A stretch of DNA of 64,000 nt from Ensifer sp. LC11 (GTDB lineage: Bacteria > Pseudomonadota > Alphaproteobacteria > Rhizobiales > Rhizobiaceae). A program made the position numbers and the translations under genes. The first letter of the stretch is position 1. The number at the start of each line of letters is the position of its first letter. Shown one piece after another: positions 54,636-63,729 of the stretch. The notes beneath the pieces were generated by a model. It saw nothing but the letters and a program-made list of their open reading frames with translations, made no database searches and had not been told where the DNA came from. The DNA lies in assembly GCF_001695835.1 (NCBI RefSeq), contig NZ_MBSO01000067.1:124001-188000 (forward strand), in the 5' to 3' direction.

Positions 54636-56768
54636 CTATTCCTGCGGCGGGCCGCCCTCGCCAAGCGCGGCCGCAGCGTTCTTCTTTGCGATCGCGTCGC
54701 GGGTTGCCGCGGCCGCGGCGGCAGATTGCTGCTGCTCGTCGCCCGCCACCTGCACCGTCGGCGAGGCGAAGTTGATGCCGTTTTCCTTGAAGGCTTCCTT
54801 GATCATGACCTGGGCCCGACGTCTGACCTGGGTCTGGCTTCCCGGCTTCGTCTTCATGGCGAAACTCAAGGTCATCCCATAGTCGCCAAAATTCTCGACG
54901 CCCTTCATCTTGACCGTTTCCAGGATCAGCGGCCCGATATCCGGATCCTCGAGCAGTTTGGCGCCGATGCCCTTTACCACCTTCTTCACCTTGGCGACGT
55001 CGGCATCGAAAGAGACGTTGATCAGGAACTTGTCGATCACCCAGTCTCGGCTCATGTTCTGCACCGCCCCGAGCGACCCGAAAGGCACGGTAAAGACCGG
55101 GCCGCGATGGTGCCTGAGCTTGACGGAGCGGATGCTGAAGGATTCGACCGTGCCCTTGTAGCTGCCACTCTGGATGTATTCCCCGATCCGGAAGGCGTCG
55201 TCCATCATGTAAAAGATGCCGCTGATGACGTCCTTGACCAGGGTCTGCGACCCGAAGCCGATCGCCACGCCGAAAACACCGGCGCCGGCAATCAGCGGGC
55301 CGATCTCCACGCCGAGGCCGGACAGCACCATCAGCACCGCCACCACCGCAATGAACGCCGCGAGGAAGTTGCGCAGGATCGGCAGCAAGGTCAGCAGCCG
55401 CGTGTTGCGGGCAAGTTCCGCCGGATCGTCGGGCACGTGGCGGGCCTGCTTCATGCGCAGATTGATGAAGCCCTTCGCGAGCTGCCAGACGAGGTCCGCC
55501 GCCAGCAGGATGACGACACCAGCCAACACCCCTCGGACAACCCGATTGAAGGCGTCGTCCTCCATCATTGCCGTGGCACTGACCTTGAAGACGAGCGCCA
55601 GCCAGCCGGCGGCCAGAGCGATGACCAGCAGCCGCGCGCCGCGCTCGATGAAGATGTTGCGCATGACACGCGTCTCCTCTTCGGCAGAAGCGTCCAGCAA
55701 CGTCTTGGTGAAGGCACTGGTAAAACGCAGCAGCGGCGGCAAGCCGATCACATAGAGGCCGATCCAGAACAGGACGTCCATGCCGGCGACCCAGAGGAGC
55801 CAAAGGACGATCAGAAAGGCGATCAAGAGTACGTTGCCGACGATACGGCGCGAACGGGTGACAGCACCCACAGGGCGCCGCACCACTGTGAGAACTCCGA
55901 GTGCCAGCACCACCAGCCCCAGGATGGCGGTGATGAGGCTACGCACATCGGTGGAGATGGAGAGTGCCCGCATCGCATCGCCGACGCCCCAGACGAGCGC
56001 CGCGGCGGCAATCAACCACAGGCAGTGACGATGCCAGAAGCGGGCCTCGTCCGTCGTCAGCGACAGATATCCAGCTCGCCCGTCCGCGCTTCCCTCGTTG
56101 ACCGGGCCGCCGGTCAGAACGGCCGATGCGATGATCATCAGCAGGCGGGCACCGATCCAGGCGCCAAGCAGCGGCGCAATCGTCGTCTCAAGCCGCGTCG
56201 GCCAATCGGCGATGGCAAGTACGGACATGCTGGCCGCCGCAAACACGATCAGCGGCAGAACGCGTGTGAGCATCGTTCGGGCCGGCCCCGTCAGCACGGC
56301 GCCCCGCAGGCTGCGCCTGAGCAGCCAGCGCAGGAGATACTCGGCGCCGTAGCCGATCAGCAGAATGAAAAAGAACCCTTTGAGGATGGGCGCCGCGCCG
56401 TGGCTCTCCATATCGCCGGCCAGGCGTTCCCGCGCTGCCTGCATTTCCGGAAAAACGCGCGGAACCGCATTGCCGATACCCGTCAGGTGTCGCCTGATTT
56501 CGGCCGTCCACCGAGCGACGACGCCTGTAGCCGGCGTCTCTGTTGCGGGTGCCGTCGCCGGAGCTGCCGGCGCCTGTTTCGTAGACAGCCATTGCTTCAC
56601 CTCCGGATCGTCGAGAAGCTGGATCAGCTGCTGGACCTTGGCGGGCGGCGCGGCAGTCGCCGCATCCTGCGCCAAGGCCGGCAGGGCCGGTCCGACGAGG
56701 ATGAACAGAAGCGTAAGGAAACCGAGGACCGGCTCCAGCAGACGACGCGACAACCCGACACAACCCAT
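54636..56768 (-). CDS. MscS-family mechanosensitive channel, large form
   Basis: 710 residues from ATG 56768 (another ATG at 56810 is possible). Signal-like N-terminus ending LPALAQDA, a periplasmic region rich in Ala/Pro/Thr, then about ten transmembrane helices. The MscS pore helix GPLIAGAGVFGVAIGFGSQT and the conserved beta-domain FRIGEYIQSGSYKGTVESFS and VFTVPFGSLGAVQNMSRDW follow. The C-terminus is a soluble vestibule and an Ala-rich tail. Opens on membrane tension to release small osmolytes. Confidence 0.92.
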   Translation of the reverse strand: MGCVGLSRRLLEPVLGFLTLLFILVGPALPALAQDAATAAPPAKVQQLIQLLDDPEVKQWLSTKQAPAAPATAPATETPATGVVARWTAEIRRHLTGIGNAVPRVFPEMQAARERLAGDMESHGAAPILKGFFFILLIGYGAEYLLRWLLRRSLRGAVLTGPARTMLTRVLPLIVFAAASMSVLAIADWPTRLETTIAPLLGAWIGARLLMIIASAVLTGGPVNEGSADGRAGYLSLTTDEARFWHRHCLWLIAAAALVWGVGDAMRALSISTDVRSLITAILGLVVLALGVLTVVRRPVGAVTRSRRIVGNVLLIAFLIVLWLLWVAGMDVLFWIGLYVIGLPPLLRFTSAFTKTLLDASAEEETRVMRNIFIERGARLLVIALAAGWLALVFKVSATAMMEDDAFNRVVRGVLAGVVILLAADLVWQLAKGFINLRMKQARHVPDDPAELARNTRLLTLLPILRNFLAAFIAVVAVLMVLSGLGVEIGPLIAGAGVFGVAIGFGSQTLVKDVISGIFYMMDDAFRIGEYIQSGSYKGTVESFSIRSVKLRHHRGPVFTVPFGSLGAVQNMSRDWVIDKFLINVSFDADVAKVKKVVKGIGAKLLEDPDIGPLILETVKMKGVENFGDYGMTLSFAMKTKPGSQTQVRRRAQVMIKEAFKENGINFASPTVQVAGDEQQQSAAAAAATRDAIAKKNAAAALGEGGPPQE

Positions 56769-56875
56769 TCTCAGCACCCCCGCCGATCGTGACGATCCCC
56801 CGACCGACACATTTTAACCCATACGAAAGCTAGCATACCCGCGGGCAATTTCGTCAATGTTCGTTCACGATGGCA

Positions 56876-59431
56876 TCAACGGCGCCGGAATCCGCCGCCG
56901 CCATGGAAGCCACCGCCACCGAAGCCTCCCCCTCCGTGGAAACCGCCGCCACCGCCGCCAAAGCCGCCACCGCCGTGGAAACCTCCGCCGCCGTAGCCGC
57001 CCCCACCGAAGCCACCCGGGCGGTCGAAGCCCCCGGCACCCCCGGTCGGGAAGTTCAACGGTCGCTGATCGAAGGACTGGCGCTCGAAGGAGCGCTGATT
57101 GCCAAGTTGCCGCCCGATGTTGTCGATCGCCAGATGATCCGGCGCGCGATCACCCGTGGTGATCCGCTCGTTAAGGTTCTGGGCGGCATCAGGATGCCTG
57201 GTGACGAATTGTTGTCCCGCCGTCGCCCGGTCCTGGATCGATGGCTTCTGAACAGGCTGCCAGCCGTCAGGCGTGTGCTTCTGCCATTGCCCGTCGTCAC
57301 GGCGATAGATGTTCCCGTCGCGCCCGGCATAGACGTCACCGCCCTTGCCGCCGGCGACAAAGCCGTGGTTCCCGTCAGACGTCCGCCAATGGACGCCGCC
57401 ACCACTTGCCGTCGAGCCGCCACTGATGCGCGCAAAGTCGGAGCCATGCTTGACCGATGCCGTGCCCCAGCTGCCATAGACATTGTGCCCGCCGCGTGCG
57501 ATCGCCGCGTTGCCGGTGCGCGGATTGTAGGCGGCGACAAAGCCACGATCTCCATTCGGCCCGTAGCCGACGGCGCCGCGAACATAGGTGCCGGTGCGCG
57601 GATTGTAGGCGGCCCCTGCAGCGATGCCACGATAAGGCCCATAGGCATAACCATAGCGGCCGAAGGTACCGACGGCCGGATTGTAGAAAGCACCGACGCC
57701 ATAGGTCACCGGGGTCGGATAATAGGGCCAGTAGCCGCCGCCAGCCCAGCCATAGTCCCAGTAGTCGTCATAGTACCAGCCGGTGCCATAGACGAACGTA
57801 TCCCAGGCGAGATAGGCACCGAGATACCCCATCGTGTACCCGAACCAGACGGCGTCGGGCTCGGTGTCGTAGATACGAACGTAAGTGGCATTGTAGACCG
57901 GGGACGACGGCGGAATGGTATAGATCTCGTCCGGGACCGCCTTGGCGACGCTGAACGGCCCCGCCGGCGCAGCGCCGACGAACCAGACGCCGTCCTTCAG
58001 CGCGAAATATTTGTCGCCGACCTTGATGACCGTCTCGTTCGTGTTGACGGCGTAGGTCAGCGACGTGCCGTCGATCTTCTCAAATTTCGGATCGCCGCTA
58101 TAGGCGACGTCCACCTTGACCGAGCCGTCGAGCGCGACGCGCGCCTTTTCCGGAATGCTCGCCTTCAGCCGTGCCTCGGCGTTTTCCGACGTGCCCGGCA
58201 CGGATGAGCGTACAGTGTAATAGGCCGCATCCTGCGGAATGTTCTGGAAGTCGTCCGGAAGCTTGGGCGTCGCAAAGGTCCAGGGGCCATCGAGAGACGC
58301 GGCTGCGAACCAGCGGCCGGAGACGAGAATATACCAGTTGGAATCCGCATCGCGGTAGAAGACATCGCTCTCGCTGTTGGTCGCAACCTTCAGTCCCGTG
58401 CCCGGCACCGGCTCGAGCTTCGGCTCGCCATCGAAGACGAGCAGCTCCGAAGGCTTGTCCGTATAGATGACCTTCGGCGCGACACCGCTTGCGGCCTGAG
58501 GCGGGATCGCCGCCTTGGCGTCCTTCCAATTGTCGTCGTCCGGCAGCTTGCCGAAAATGTCCGGCAACGATGATGCGGGCTGCCAGCCCGAGGCCAGATC
58601 TTTCGATTGCAGCCATGTCTTGTCGTTGCGCAGATAGTAGGTGCTGTCTGCCTCAACCTTGAAAATATCCCAGTTGGTGTTGACCGCGAAGGAGAGCCCC
58701 TCGACGCCCTTGACCGGCGCGAACACCGCCTTGCCGTTGGTCTGGACCAGGATCGCCGCTTGCTTGCTGACAAAGATCGGCGGCGGATCGGCCTTCAGCC
58801 CCTCGACATTGCCGAGCCGCTCATAGTCGGCAAGGCTCGCCGTCAGTTTGTTTTCCGACACCGTGATCGTTCCAACGGGCATCAACTTGCCGACGTCCAG
58901 CGCGAGGTCCGCCAGTTCCTTTCTGTCCAGAACCGAAAAGTTGATCTCCGTCATCTTGATGTCCGAAACGACGACCTGGCCGGCCGCGCTGTCGGCATCG
59001 GTCTTGCCGGTGACACCGATGACGCCGTAGATCGGCTTGGCGTCGTCGGACTTCTTGTATTCGGCAGCGATCAGCGCATCGAGTTCGGTGAAATCCTTCC
59101 ACGCGTTGATCTGCGGTTGATAGAGCGTGATGGTCGCGCCGCTGTCGGTCGTAAAGGCGCGCGGCCAACCGAGCCCCTTGGGATCGGCATCGTTCAGATA
59201 CTTGCCGCTGACGAAGCCGTTCTGGCCGTTGACGCTCACGGCGCACCAGGTGCCGGCATCGTCGCATTCCTTGACGTCGACGTTTGCACCCTCCGCGATC
59301 GTGCCGAGACTGTCGAAGCCGGTTCCCGGTCCTTCCCGGAAATTGACGGATGCGCTCGTCGTTGCCGGGCCGGCTTCAGCCGGTGCTGAGGCCATTGCGA
59401 GAAGGGTCAAGGCAAGTGTCAATCTGCGCAT
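56876..59431 (-). CDS. Large secreted SH3b-domain protein with Gly-rich C-terminus
   Basis: 851 residues from ATG 59431, GGAG six bases upstream. Signal peptide MRRLTLALTLLAMASAPAEA, then a bacterial SH3 domain (TTSASVNFREGPGTGFDSLG and WCAVSVNGQNGFVSGKYL). Residues ~120-520 carry three diverged ~80-residue repeats marked by AVNTNWDIFKVEADSTYYL, VATNSESDVFYRDADSNWY and AVNTNETVIKVGDKYFALK. A Tyr/Trp/Gly-rich section (WYYDDYWDYGWAGGGYWPYY) precedes repeats of AAYNPRTG(T/N). The last ~50 residues are nearly all GGGGFHGGGG-type. Likely a periplasmic or surface protein; function unknown. Confidence 0.8.
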   Translation of the reverse strand: MRRLTLALTLLAMASAPAEAGPATTSASVNFREGPGTGFDSLGTIAEGANVDVKECDDAGTWCAVSVNGQNGFVSGKYLNDADPKGLGWPRAFTTDSGATITLYQPQINAWKDFTELDALIAAEYKKSDDAKPIYGVIGVTGKTDADSAAGQVVVSDIKMTEINFSVLDRKELADLALDVGKLMPVGTITVSENKLTASLADYERLGNVEGLKADPPPIFVSKQAAILVQTNGKAVFAPVKGVEGLSFAVNTNWDIFKVEADSTYYLRNDKTWLQSKDLASGWQPASSLPDIFGKLPDDDNWKDAKAAIPPQAASGVAPKVIYTDKPSELLVFDGEPKLEPVPGTGLKVATNSESDVFYRDADSNWYILVSGRWFAAASLDGPWTFATPKLPDDFQNIPQDAAYYTVRSSVPGTSENAEARLKASIPEKARVALDGSVKVDVAYSGDPKFEKIDGTSLTYAVNTNETVIKVGDKYFALKDGVWFVGAAPAGPFSVAKAVPDEIYTIPPSSPVYNATYVRIYDTEPDAVWFGYTMGYLGAYLAWDTFVYGTGWYYDDYWDYGWAGGGYWPYYPTPVTYGVGAFYNPAVGTFGRYGYAYGPYRGIAAGAAYNPRTGTYVRGAVGYGPNGDRGFVAAYNPRTGNAAIARGGHNVYGSWGTASVKHGSDFARISGGSTASGGGVHWRTSDGNHGFVAGGKGGDVYAGRDGNIYRRDDGQWQKHTPDGWQPVQKPSIQDRATAGQQFVTRHPDAAQNLNERITTGDRAPDHLAIDNIGRQLGNQRSFERQSFDQRPLNFPTGGAGGFDRPGGFGGGGYGGGGFHGGGGFGGGGGGFHGGGGFGGGGFHGGGGFRRR
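56885..57030 (-). repeat. Gly-rich coding repeat (GGGF/GGGGFHGG)
   Basis: Short direct repeats of GCC-ACC-GCC-type units (on the plus strand) encode the Gly/Phe/His-rich tail of the large secreted protein. Low-complexity coding sequence, prone to length variation. Confidence 0.75.
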
Positions 59432-59871
59432 ATCGTTCTCCGACTTCCATAGGCGATCCGAACCGGCACCCCACAACGACCTCTACCCGAAGTGGTTACC
59501 GCAAATCGGTTGAGACATAAGCAGCTTGCCCTTCGCCGGAGCGCAAGTACGTAACAGTAACGGCGAGCGTAACAGCTGAGCGTGAAGCGCATCGGGATCG
59601 GCAGATATGATCTCGGCGGCCGCATGTGATCGGTGCGAGACCGACCGAATCGCCAGCAAAAACGCTGACATCAGGTGGCGTCATGTCTGTGAGACGGCCA
59701 CGTTTTCCGGCCTCTGCTTCGTTTGCGGTGATCCGCGGCCGAGCTGCGACAGGGAAACCGCCTATTACGCTGCAAATCTCTTTGTTTTAGCCCGTGGTGA
59801 TTGCATCGGGGCATTTATTCAAGCAAACTCATATGCATGATTTGACACTCCTACGTGCGGAGGAAATGCAA
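59432..59871. other. Divergent intergenic region, 440 bp
   Basis: Separates the large secreted protein gene (-) from the XRE regulator gene (+). It should hold the promoter of the TfuA-YcaO regulatory genes. A weak interrupted repeat GACAT (59667-59671) / ATGTC (59682-59686) is present. The last 90 bp are AT-rich compared with the surroundings. I see no gene in it. Confidence 0.5.
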
Positions 59872-60318
59872 GTGAACACGAAAGCCCCCAGCCAGATAGA
59901 TGTCTTCGTCGGTTCCCGCGTGAGGATGCGTCGGTTGATGGCCGGATTGAGCCAGGAGAAACTGGCAGACGGCCTCGGGATCACATTCCAGCAGGTGCAG
60001 AAGTACGAAAAGGGCACCAACCGTATCGGCGCGAGCCGCCTGCAGGCGATCGCCGATATCCTCGGCGTCCACCCGAGCTTCTTCTTCCAGGAGGGTGAAG
60101 ACGCCGGCGCCCGCAATGGCGAGACGACGCGCGAGCCGAGCGAGATTTCCTCCTTCGTTTCGTCGAAGGAAGGTATCGCGCTCAATCGCGCCTTCCTGAA
60201 GATCACCGATCCGGTGCTGCGCAAGAAAATCATCTCATTGGTCGCTGCCGTTGCTCAGACGCCGGAGACCGAGCCCACTCGGACAGGGGCGAGCCACGCT
60301 CAGGACCTGCACGGATAA
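59872..60318 (+). CDS. XRE-family helix-turn-helix regulator
   Basis: 148 residues from a GTG at 59872. GGAGG at 59859-59863 has correct spacing to it, whereas the ATG at 59866 is too close. The Cro/CI-type HTH is at ~residues 12-66 (VRMRRLMAGLSQEKLADGLG; TFQQVQKYEKGTNRIGASRL). A C-terminal helical tail with LKITDPVLRKKIISLVAAVA follows. This subfamily is abundant in rhizobia. It lies 27 bp before the SARP-type regulator on the same strand, so both probably control the RiPP-like genes downstream. Confidence 0.9.
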   Translation: MNTKAPSQIDVFVGSRVRMRRLMAGLSQEKLADGLGITFQQVQKYEKGTNRIGASRLQAIADILGVHPSFFFQEGEDAGARNGETTREPSEISSFVSSKEGIALNRAFLKITDPVLRKKIISLVAAVAQTPETEPTRTGASHAQDLHG

Positions 60319-60345
60319 GCGTCCGCGCGCCACAGGAATGATCGG

Positions 60346-62217
60346 ATGACATTCAGACTGCAGACCCTTGGGCGCCTGCGGCTCGTCGATGCGGACGGGC
60401 GCGAGGTCGTTTTCCCCGAGAAGGGTCTGCTCGTCCTTTGTTATCTGATCGTCGGCGGGCATAGCGAGCAGTCTCGAAATGACGTCGCCAAGCTGCTGTG
60501 GGACGAGGTCGTCCCGAGCCAGGCCTTCGTCAATCTGCGCAAGACGATATCCCGTATCAGTGCGCGACAGCAGGAACTCGGCTGCCACTTCTTGAGTTTT
60601 TCGCAGTCGTCGGTGCGGCTTGATTCCAGCCGGTTGCGAAGCGATCTGGATGCCATCAGTCGCGACGTAGGCGATCCGCTGTCCCGCCTCCAATTGGCTG
60701 TAGAAACGTTACAGGAGGACTTCCTCAGGGATCTGAGATCCCAGGGGCAGGCGCTGCACAGCTGGATCGAGCGGCAACGCGGCGAACACATGGAATTCTT
60801 GCGCGAGAGCCTGCTGCTCGCCGCGCCGGAAGCGACAAACGGCCACCGCAAATTGGTCAAGACGGCAGCGACCCGGCTGCTTGAGCGCAATCCCCTCGAT
60901 GAAGACGTACGCAAGATCCTCGCTCAGGCGTTTCAGCTCGAAGGCAATCACTTCGAAGCGCGGGCTGTCTCGCATGTCGGCGTGCCGGCGGTGGCAATCG
61001 GGCCGGAATGGCGACCGGCTTCGGTGATGTCTATCCCGGCGTCGGAGCCGGCCGTCGACATGCGCCCGCCCCGCGTCGTGCTCCTGCCGCCAAACAACGG
61101 AACGATCGACAGCCCGGCAACTCAGTTTGCGAGCGCCTTGATCGAAGATGTCACGATCGGTCTCTGCGCGCTTCGCTCAGTTTCGGTAATTGCCCCCTAC
61201 ACGGCGGCCCAGATCAGCCTCCAGGCCGACAAGGCGAACACATACCAGAAGCACGCGATCAGCTATATTCTCGACACACGCCTGACGGACGAGGGCAACC
61301 GGCTGACGCTCTTCACGCAGCTGATCTTCTTTGCCAACGACGAGGTGATCTGGGCCGATCGCTTCAATCTCGATGGCGACGGATTGATGACCTCGCGACG
61401 GGAGATTGCCCGCCAGATCGCGCTTGCCATCGCCAGTCAGGTGGAGCGCAACGAGACGCACCGGAAAACCTACGAGACCAATGTCGGCTCCTATCGCAGT
61501 TTCCTCCTGGGGCAGCGCTATCTCAAGCAGCTCAATCTTCCCGAAGTACGGCGCGCTCGCAAAAGTTTCCGCGAAGCGCTCTACCAGAATGGCGACTTCG
61601 CACCGGCAATGAGCGGCCTGGCGCGCAGCTACTTTGTCGAATGGCTGCTGACGGCGCGCGGCGACGGCGAGCTGCTGGCACTTGCCGAGCGGCACGCGCG
61701 TGACGCGGTCGTCGCCGACGACACGCTGGCGACGGGCTACCGCGAGCTCGGCGTCGTGAAGCTCTATCTCCGGCAGTTCGACGAGAGCATGGAGTTCCAC
61801 GACAAGGCGGAGGCGCTGAGCCCGCAACATGCCAATGTGATCGCAAGCTATGCCGATACGCTGGTGCAGGCGTCGAGGCCGGAAGGCGGGCTGCGCAAGA
61901 TCCAGGCAGCGCTCGACCTCAACCCGATCGCACCGGATGAATATTTCTGGACCGCGGCCGGAGCCAGCTACTCGCTCGGCCAATACGAACAGGCGATCGC
62001 CTACATCGAGCGCATGCGCGATCCCACCCCGGCCGACCGGTTGTCGGCCGCGAGCTGGGGCATGCTTGGCAACCGGAAGAAGGCGCGCCAGTTCGTACGC
62101 AAGACTTTTGATGTCCACCCCGATTTTGACCTCGACAAATGGATCGCGATCGTCCCCTTTAGGGAAGAATGGCAGCGAATCCACTATTGCGAGGGCCTGC
62201 GCAAAGCAGGCTTCTGA
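60346..62217 (+). CDS. SARP/BTAD-type transcriptional regulator with TPR C-terminus
   Basis: 623 residues. Residues 1-95 form an OmpR/SARP-type winged helix (LQTLGRLRLVDADGREVVFP; AKLLWDEVVPSQAFVNLRKT). A BTAD-like helical region covers ~98-215. Residues ~240-350 resemble the TolB-N/FlgO-like domain of CadC/cyclase-type regulators (DVTIGLCALRSVSVIAPYTA). TPR helices follow from ~380 to 600 (ARSYFVEWLLTARGDGELLA; VVKLYLRQFDESMEFHDKAE). Proteins of this build regulate secondary metabolism and symbiosis genes. Its stop is 34 bp before the candidate precursor gene, so read-through or coregulation is likely. Confidence 0.88.
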   Translation: MTFRLQTLGRLRLVDADGREVVFPEKGLLVLCYLIVGGHSEQSRNDVAKLLWDEVVPSQAFVNLRKTISRISARQQELGCHFLSFSQSSVRLDSSRLRSDLDAISRDVGDPLSRLQLAVETLQEDFLRDLRSQGQALHSWIERQRGEHMEFLRESLLLAAPEATNGHRKLVKTAATRLLERNPLDEDVRKILAQAFQLEGNHFEARAVSHVGVPAVAIGPEWRPASVMSIPASEPAVDMRPPRVVLLPPNNGTIDSPATQFASALIEDVTIGLCALRSVSVIAPYTAAQISLQADKANTYQKHAISYILDTRLTDEGNRLTLFTQLIFFANDEVIWADRFNLDGDGLMTSRREIARQIALAIASQVERNETHRKTYETNVGSYRSFLLGQRYLKQLNLPEVRRARKSFREALYQNGDFAPAMSGLARSYFVEWLLTARGDGELLALAERHARDAVVADDTLATGYRELGVVKLYLRQFDESMEFHDKAEALSPQHANVIASYADTLVQASRPEGGLRKIQAALDLNPIAPDEYFWTAAGASYSLGQYEQAIAYIERMRDPTPADRLSAASWGMLGNRKKARQFVRKTFDVHPDFDLDKWIAIVPFREEWQRIHYCEGLRKAGF

Positions 62218-62251
62218 TATTCACGTCAAGCAACAACACAAGGAGGGGCAA

Positions 62252-62473
62252 ATGGCGAAAGTGGTGGTAATCGGCGTAGCGGGTGACGACAGGCTTTGGG
62301 TTGCTGATCTGGACGCAGGAACGGTGTCGCTGATCCCAACCCCGACACAAGGCCCCTTGGCAGCCGCCAATGACCTGCGCAACAGCAGCGGTGCAATGGT
62401 GCACAAGGGCGTCAACCTGGCCGTGCTTGCCGCCTCGTCCGGCTCGGTCTCGGGCGGATTCATGGACGGCTAG
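62252..62473 (+). CDS. Candidate RiPP precursor peptide (73 residues)
   Basis: The ATG at 62252 is preceded by a near-perfect AAGGAGGGG, one of the strongest ribosome binding sites in the window. It gives 73 residues with no cysteine. The N-terminal part (MAKVVVIGVAGDDRLWVADL) is beta-strand-like and could be the leader. A middle part has IPTPTQGPLAAANDLRNSSG. The C-terminus is VLAASSGSVSGGFMDG, rich in Ser and Gly, a plausible core. The gene is 8 bp upstream of the YcaO start. With no Cys, only Ser/Thr azolines or backbone thioamides are possible, and TfuA points to thioamide. Its role as substrate is inferred from position, size and expression signal, not from homology. Confidence 0.7.
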   Translation: MAKVVVIGVAGDDRLWVADLDAGTVSLIPTPTQGPLAAANDLRNSSGAMVHKGVNLAVLAASSGSVSGGFMDG

Positions 62474-62481
62474 TCCGGCGC

Positions 62482-63729
62482 GTGGCACAGGCCACCGACA
62501 AGAACCGGCCGTCGGACGACCAACGCGCTCGTCCGACGGCCGACATGCTTTCCTACAGCGATCGTTCCTGCTCGCCCGAGGAGACCTTCCGGCGGGTTGA
62601 ATCATTTCTGCCGAAACTCGGCGTCAGCAGACTGGCCCGCCTGACCGGACTGGACAGGATCGGCATTCCCGTCTGGAGCGCGGTTTCGCCGAACGCCAGG
62701 TCGATCGTCATCAACCAGGGCAAAGGCATCACCGATATCGACGCCAAGGTTTCGGCTGCGATGGAAGCGCTTGAACGCGCCATCGCCAGCGACCCGTCCG
62801 TACCGGTGAGGACGGCAACGCGGCATGACTTGTGCAAGGCCGGCGACCGCGCCCTGGCGCTTCCGGGTTTCATCGCCGCCGGGCATACGGATCTCAAGGA
62901 CGACGAACCGATCGACTGGTTGCGCGGCTTCGACCTCTCGGACGGCGCGACGACCTGGGTGCCGCGCGAGGCGGCGGTCCTCGACCGGACCCTTGACGGC
63001 TGCCGTTACTGGCAATCCTCCGATGGCCTCGCCTCGGGCAATTCCGAGGCGGAGGCGATCCTGCACGGCTTGCTGGAGCGCATCGAGCGCGATGCCGAAA
63101 CGCTCTGGCGCCTGCTGCCTTTGCGCGGCAAGCTCAGCGGTTGCATCGATCCTGCATCCTTTGAGGATCCCATTCTTGACGATATGACCGGACGGATTGT
63201 TTCCTGCGGTCTTGAGTTGCGCCTGTTCGACATGACCAGTGACATTGGCATTCCCTGCTATGCCGCAACCTTGGCCGACGCCGGCATCCTGTCGGCGAAA
63301 CGACTCCGCTATCACGACGTGACGATTGGCCATGGCGCCCATCCGGAGGCACGGCGAGCCGCCATCCGCGCCGTGACCGAAGCCGCGCAGTCACGGCTCA
63401 CCTATATCAGTGGTGCCCGCGACGACGTGTTCCCCGAGACATTCGTCCGCGACCTTCCCGATGAAACACGCGGCCTGTTTACGGCCGTGCCGCAACGGAA
63501 GCCCATGGCAACGACCGCCGTCCGGCGGGGACCGCACGCGCTGCTCGATCTCGTGGTACGGCGGCTCGACATTGCGCGCATCCGCACAATCATCGTCGTC
63601 CCGCTGATGGACAGCGACATGCCCTTTTCAGTGGTCAAGATTATCGTACCGGCGCTGGAAAATCCCGACGGCATGCGCAAGCGCCGCTTTGGCGAGCGGG
63701 CGCTTGCCAAAGCGCTGGAGGCCGGATGA
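62482..63729 (+). CDS. YcaO-domain protein (ATP-dependent backbone-amide-activating enzyme)
   Basis: 415 residues from a GTG at 62482 (an ATG at 62545 is an alternative). The three ATP-binding segments of YcaO proteins are intact: VSAAMEALERAI (~residue 93), NSEAEAILHGLLERIERDAE (~187-206) and HPEARRAAIRAVTEAAQSR (~287-305). YcaO enzymes phosphorylate backbone amide oxygens of peptides to form azolines, or with TfuA, thioamides. There is no PxPxP C-terminus and no fused E1-like partner, which agrees with a TfuA-dependent type. ATGA overlap with the TfuA gene. Confidence 0.93.
   Translation: MAQATDKNRPSDDQRARPTADMLSYSDRSCSPEETFRRVESFLPKLGVSRLARLTGLDRIGIPVWSAVSPNARSIVINQGKGITDIDAKVSAAMEALERAIASDPSVPVRTATRHDLCKAGDRALALPGFIAAGHTDLKDDEPIDWLRGFDLSDGATTWVPREAAVLDRTLDGCRYWQSSDGLASGNSEAEAILHGLLERIERDAETLWRLLPLRGKLSGCIDPASFEDPILDDMTGRIVSCGLELRLFDMTSDIGIPCYAATLADAGILSAKRLRYHDVTIGHGAHPEARRAAIRAVTEAAQSRLTYISGARDDVFPETFVRDLPDETRGLFTAVPQRKPMATTAVRRGPHALLDLVVRRLDIARIRTIIVVPLMDSDMPFSVVKIIVPALENPDGMRKRRFGERALAKALEAG

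Noticed and set aside
56885-57030. Short direct repeats resembling a CRISPR or satellite array
   Set aside because: Units are 9-21 bp without unique spacers and encode the Gly-rich tail in frame.
59842-59847. TTGACA as a -35 box for the XRE gene
   Set aside because: Only 25 bp before the chosen start codon, leaving no room for a -10 box and leader.
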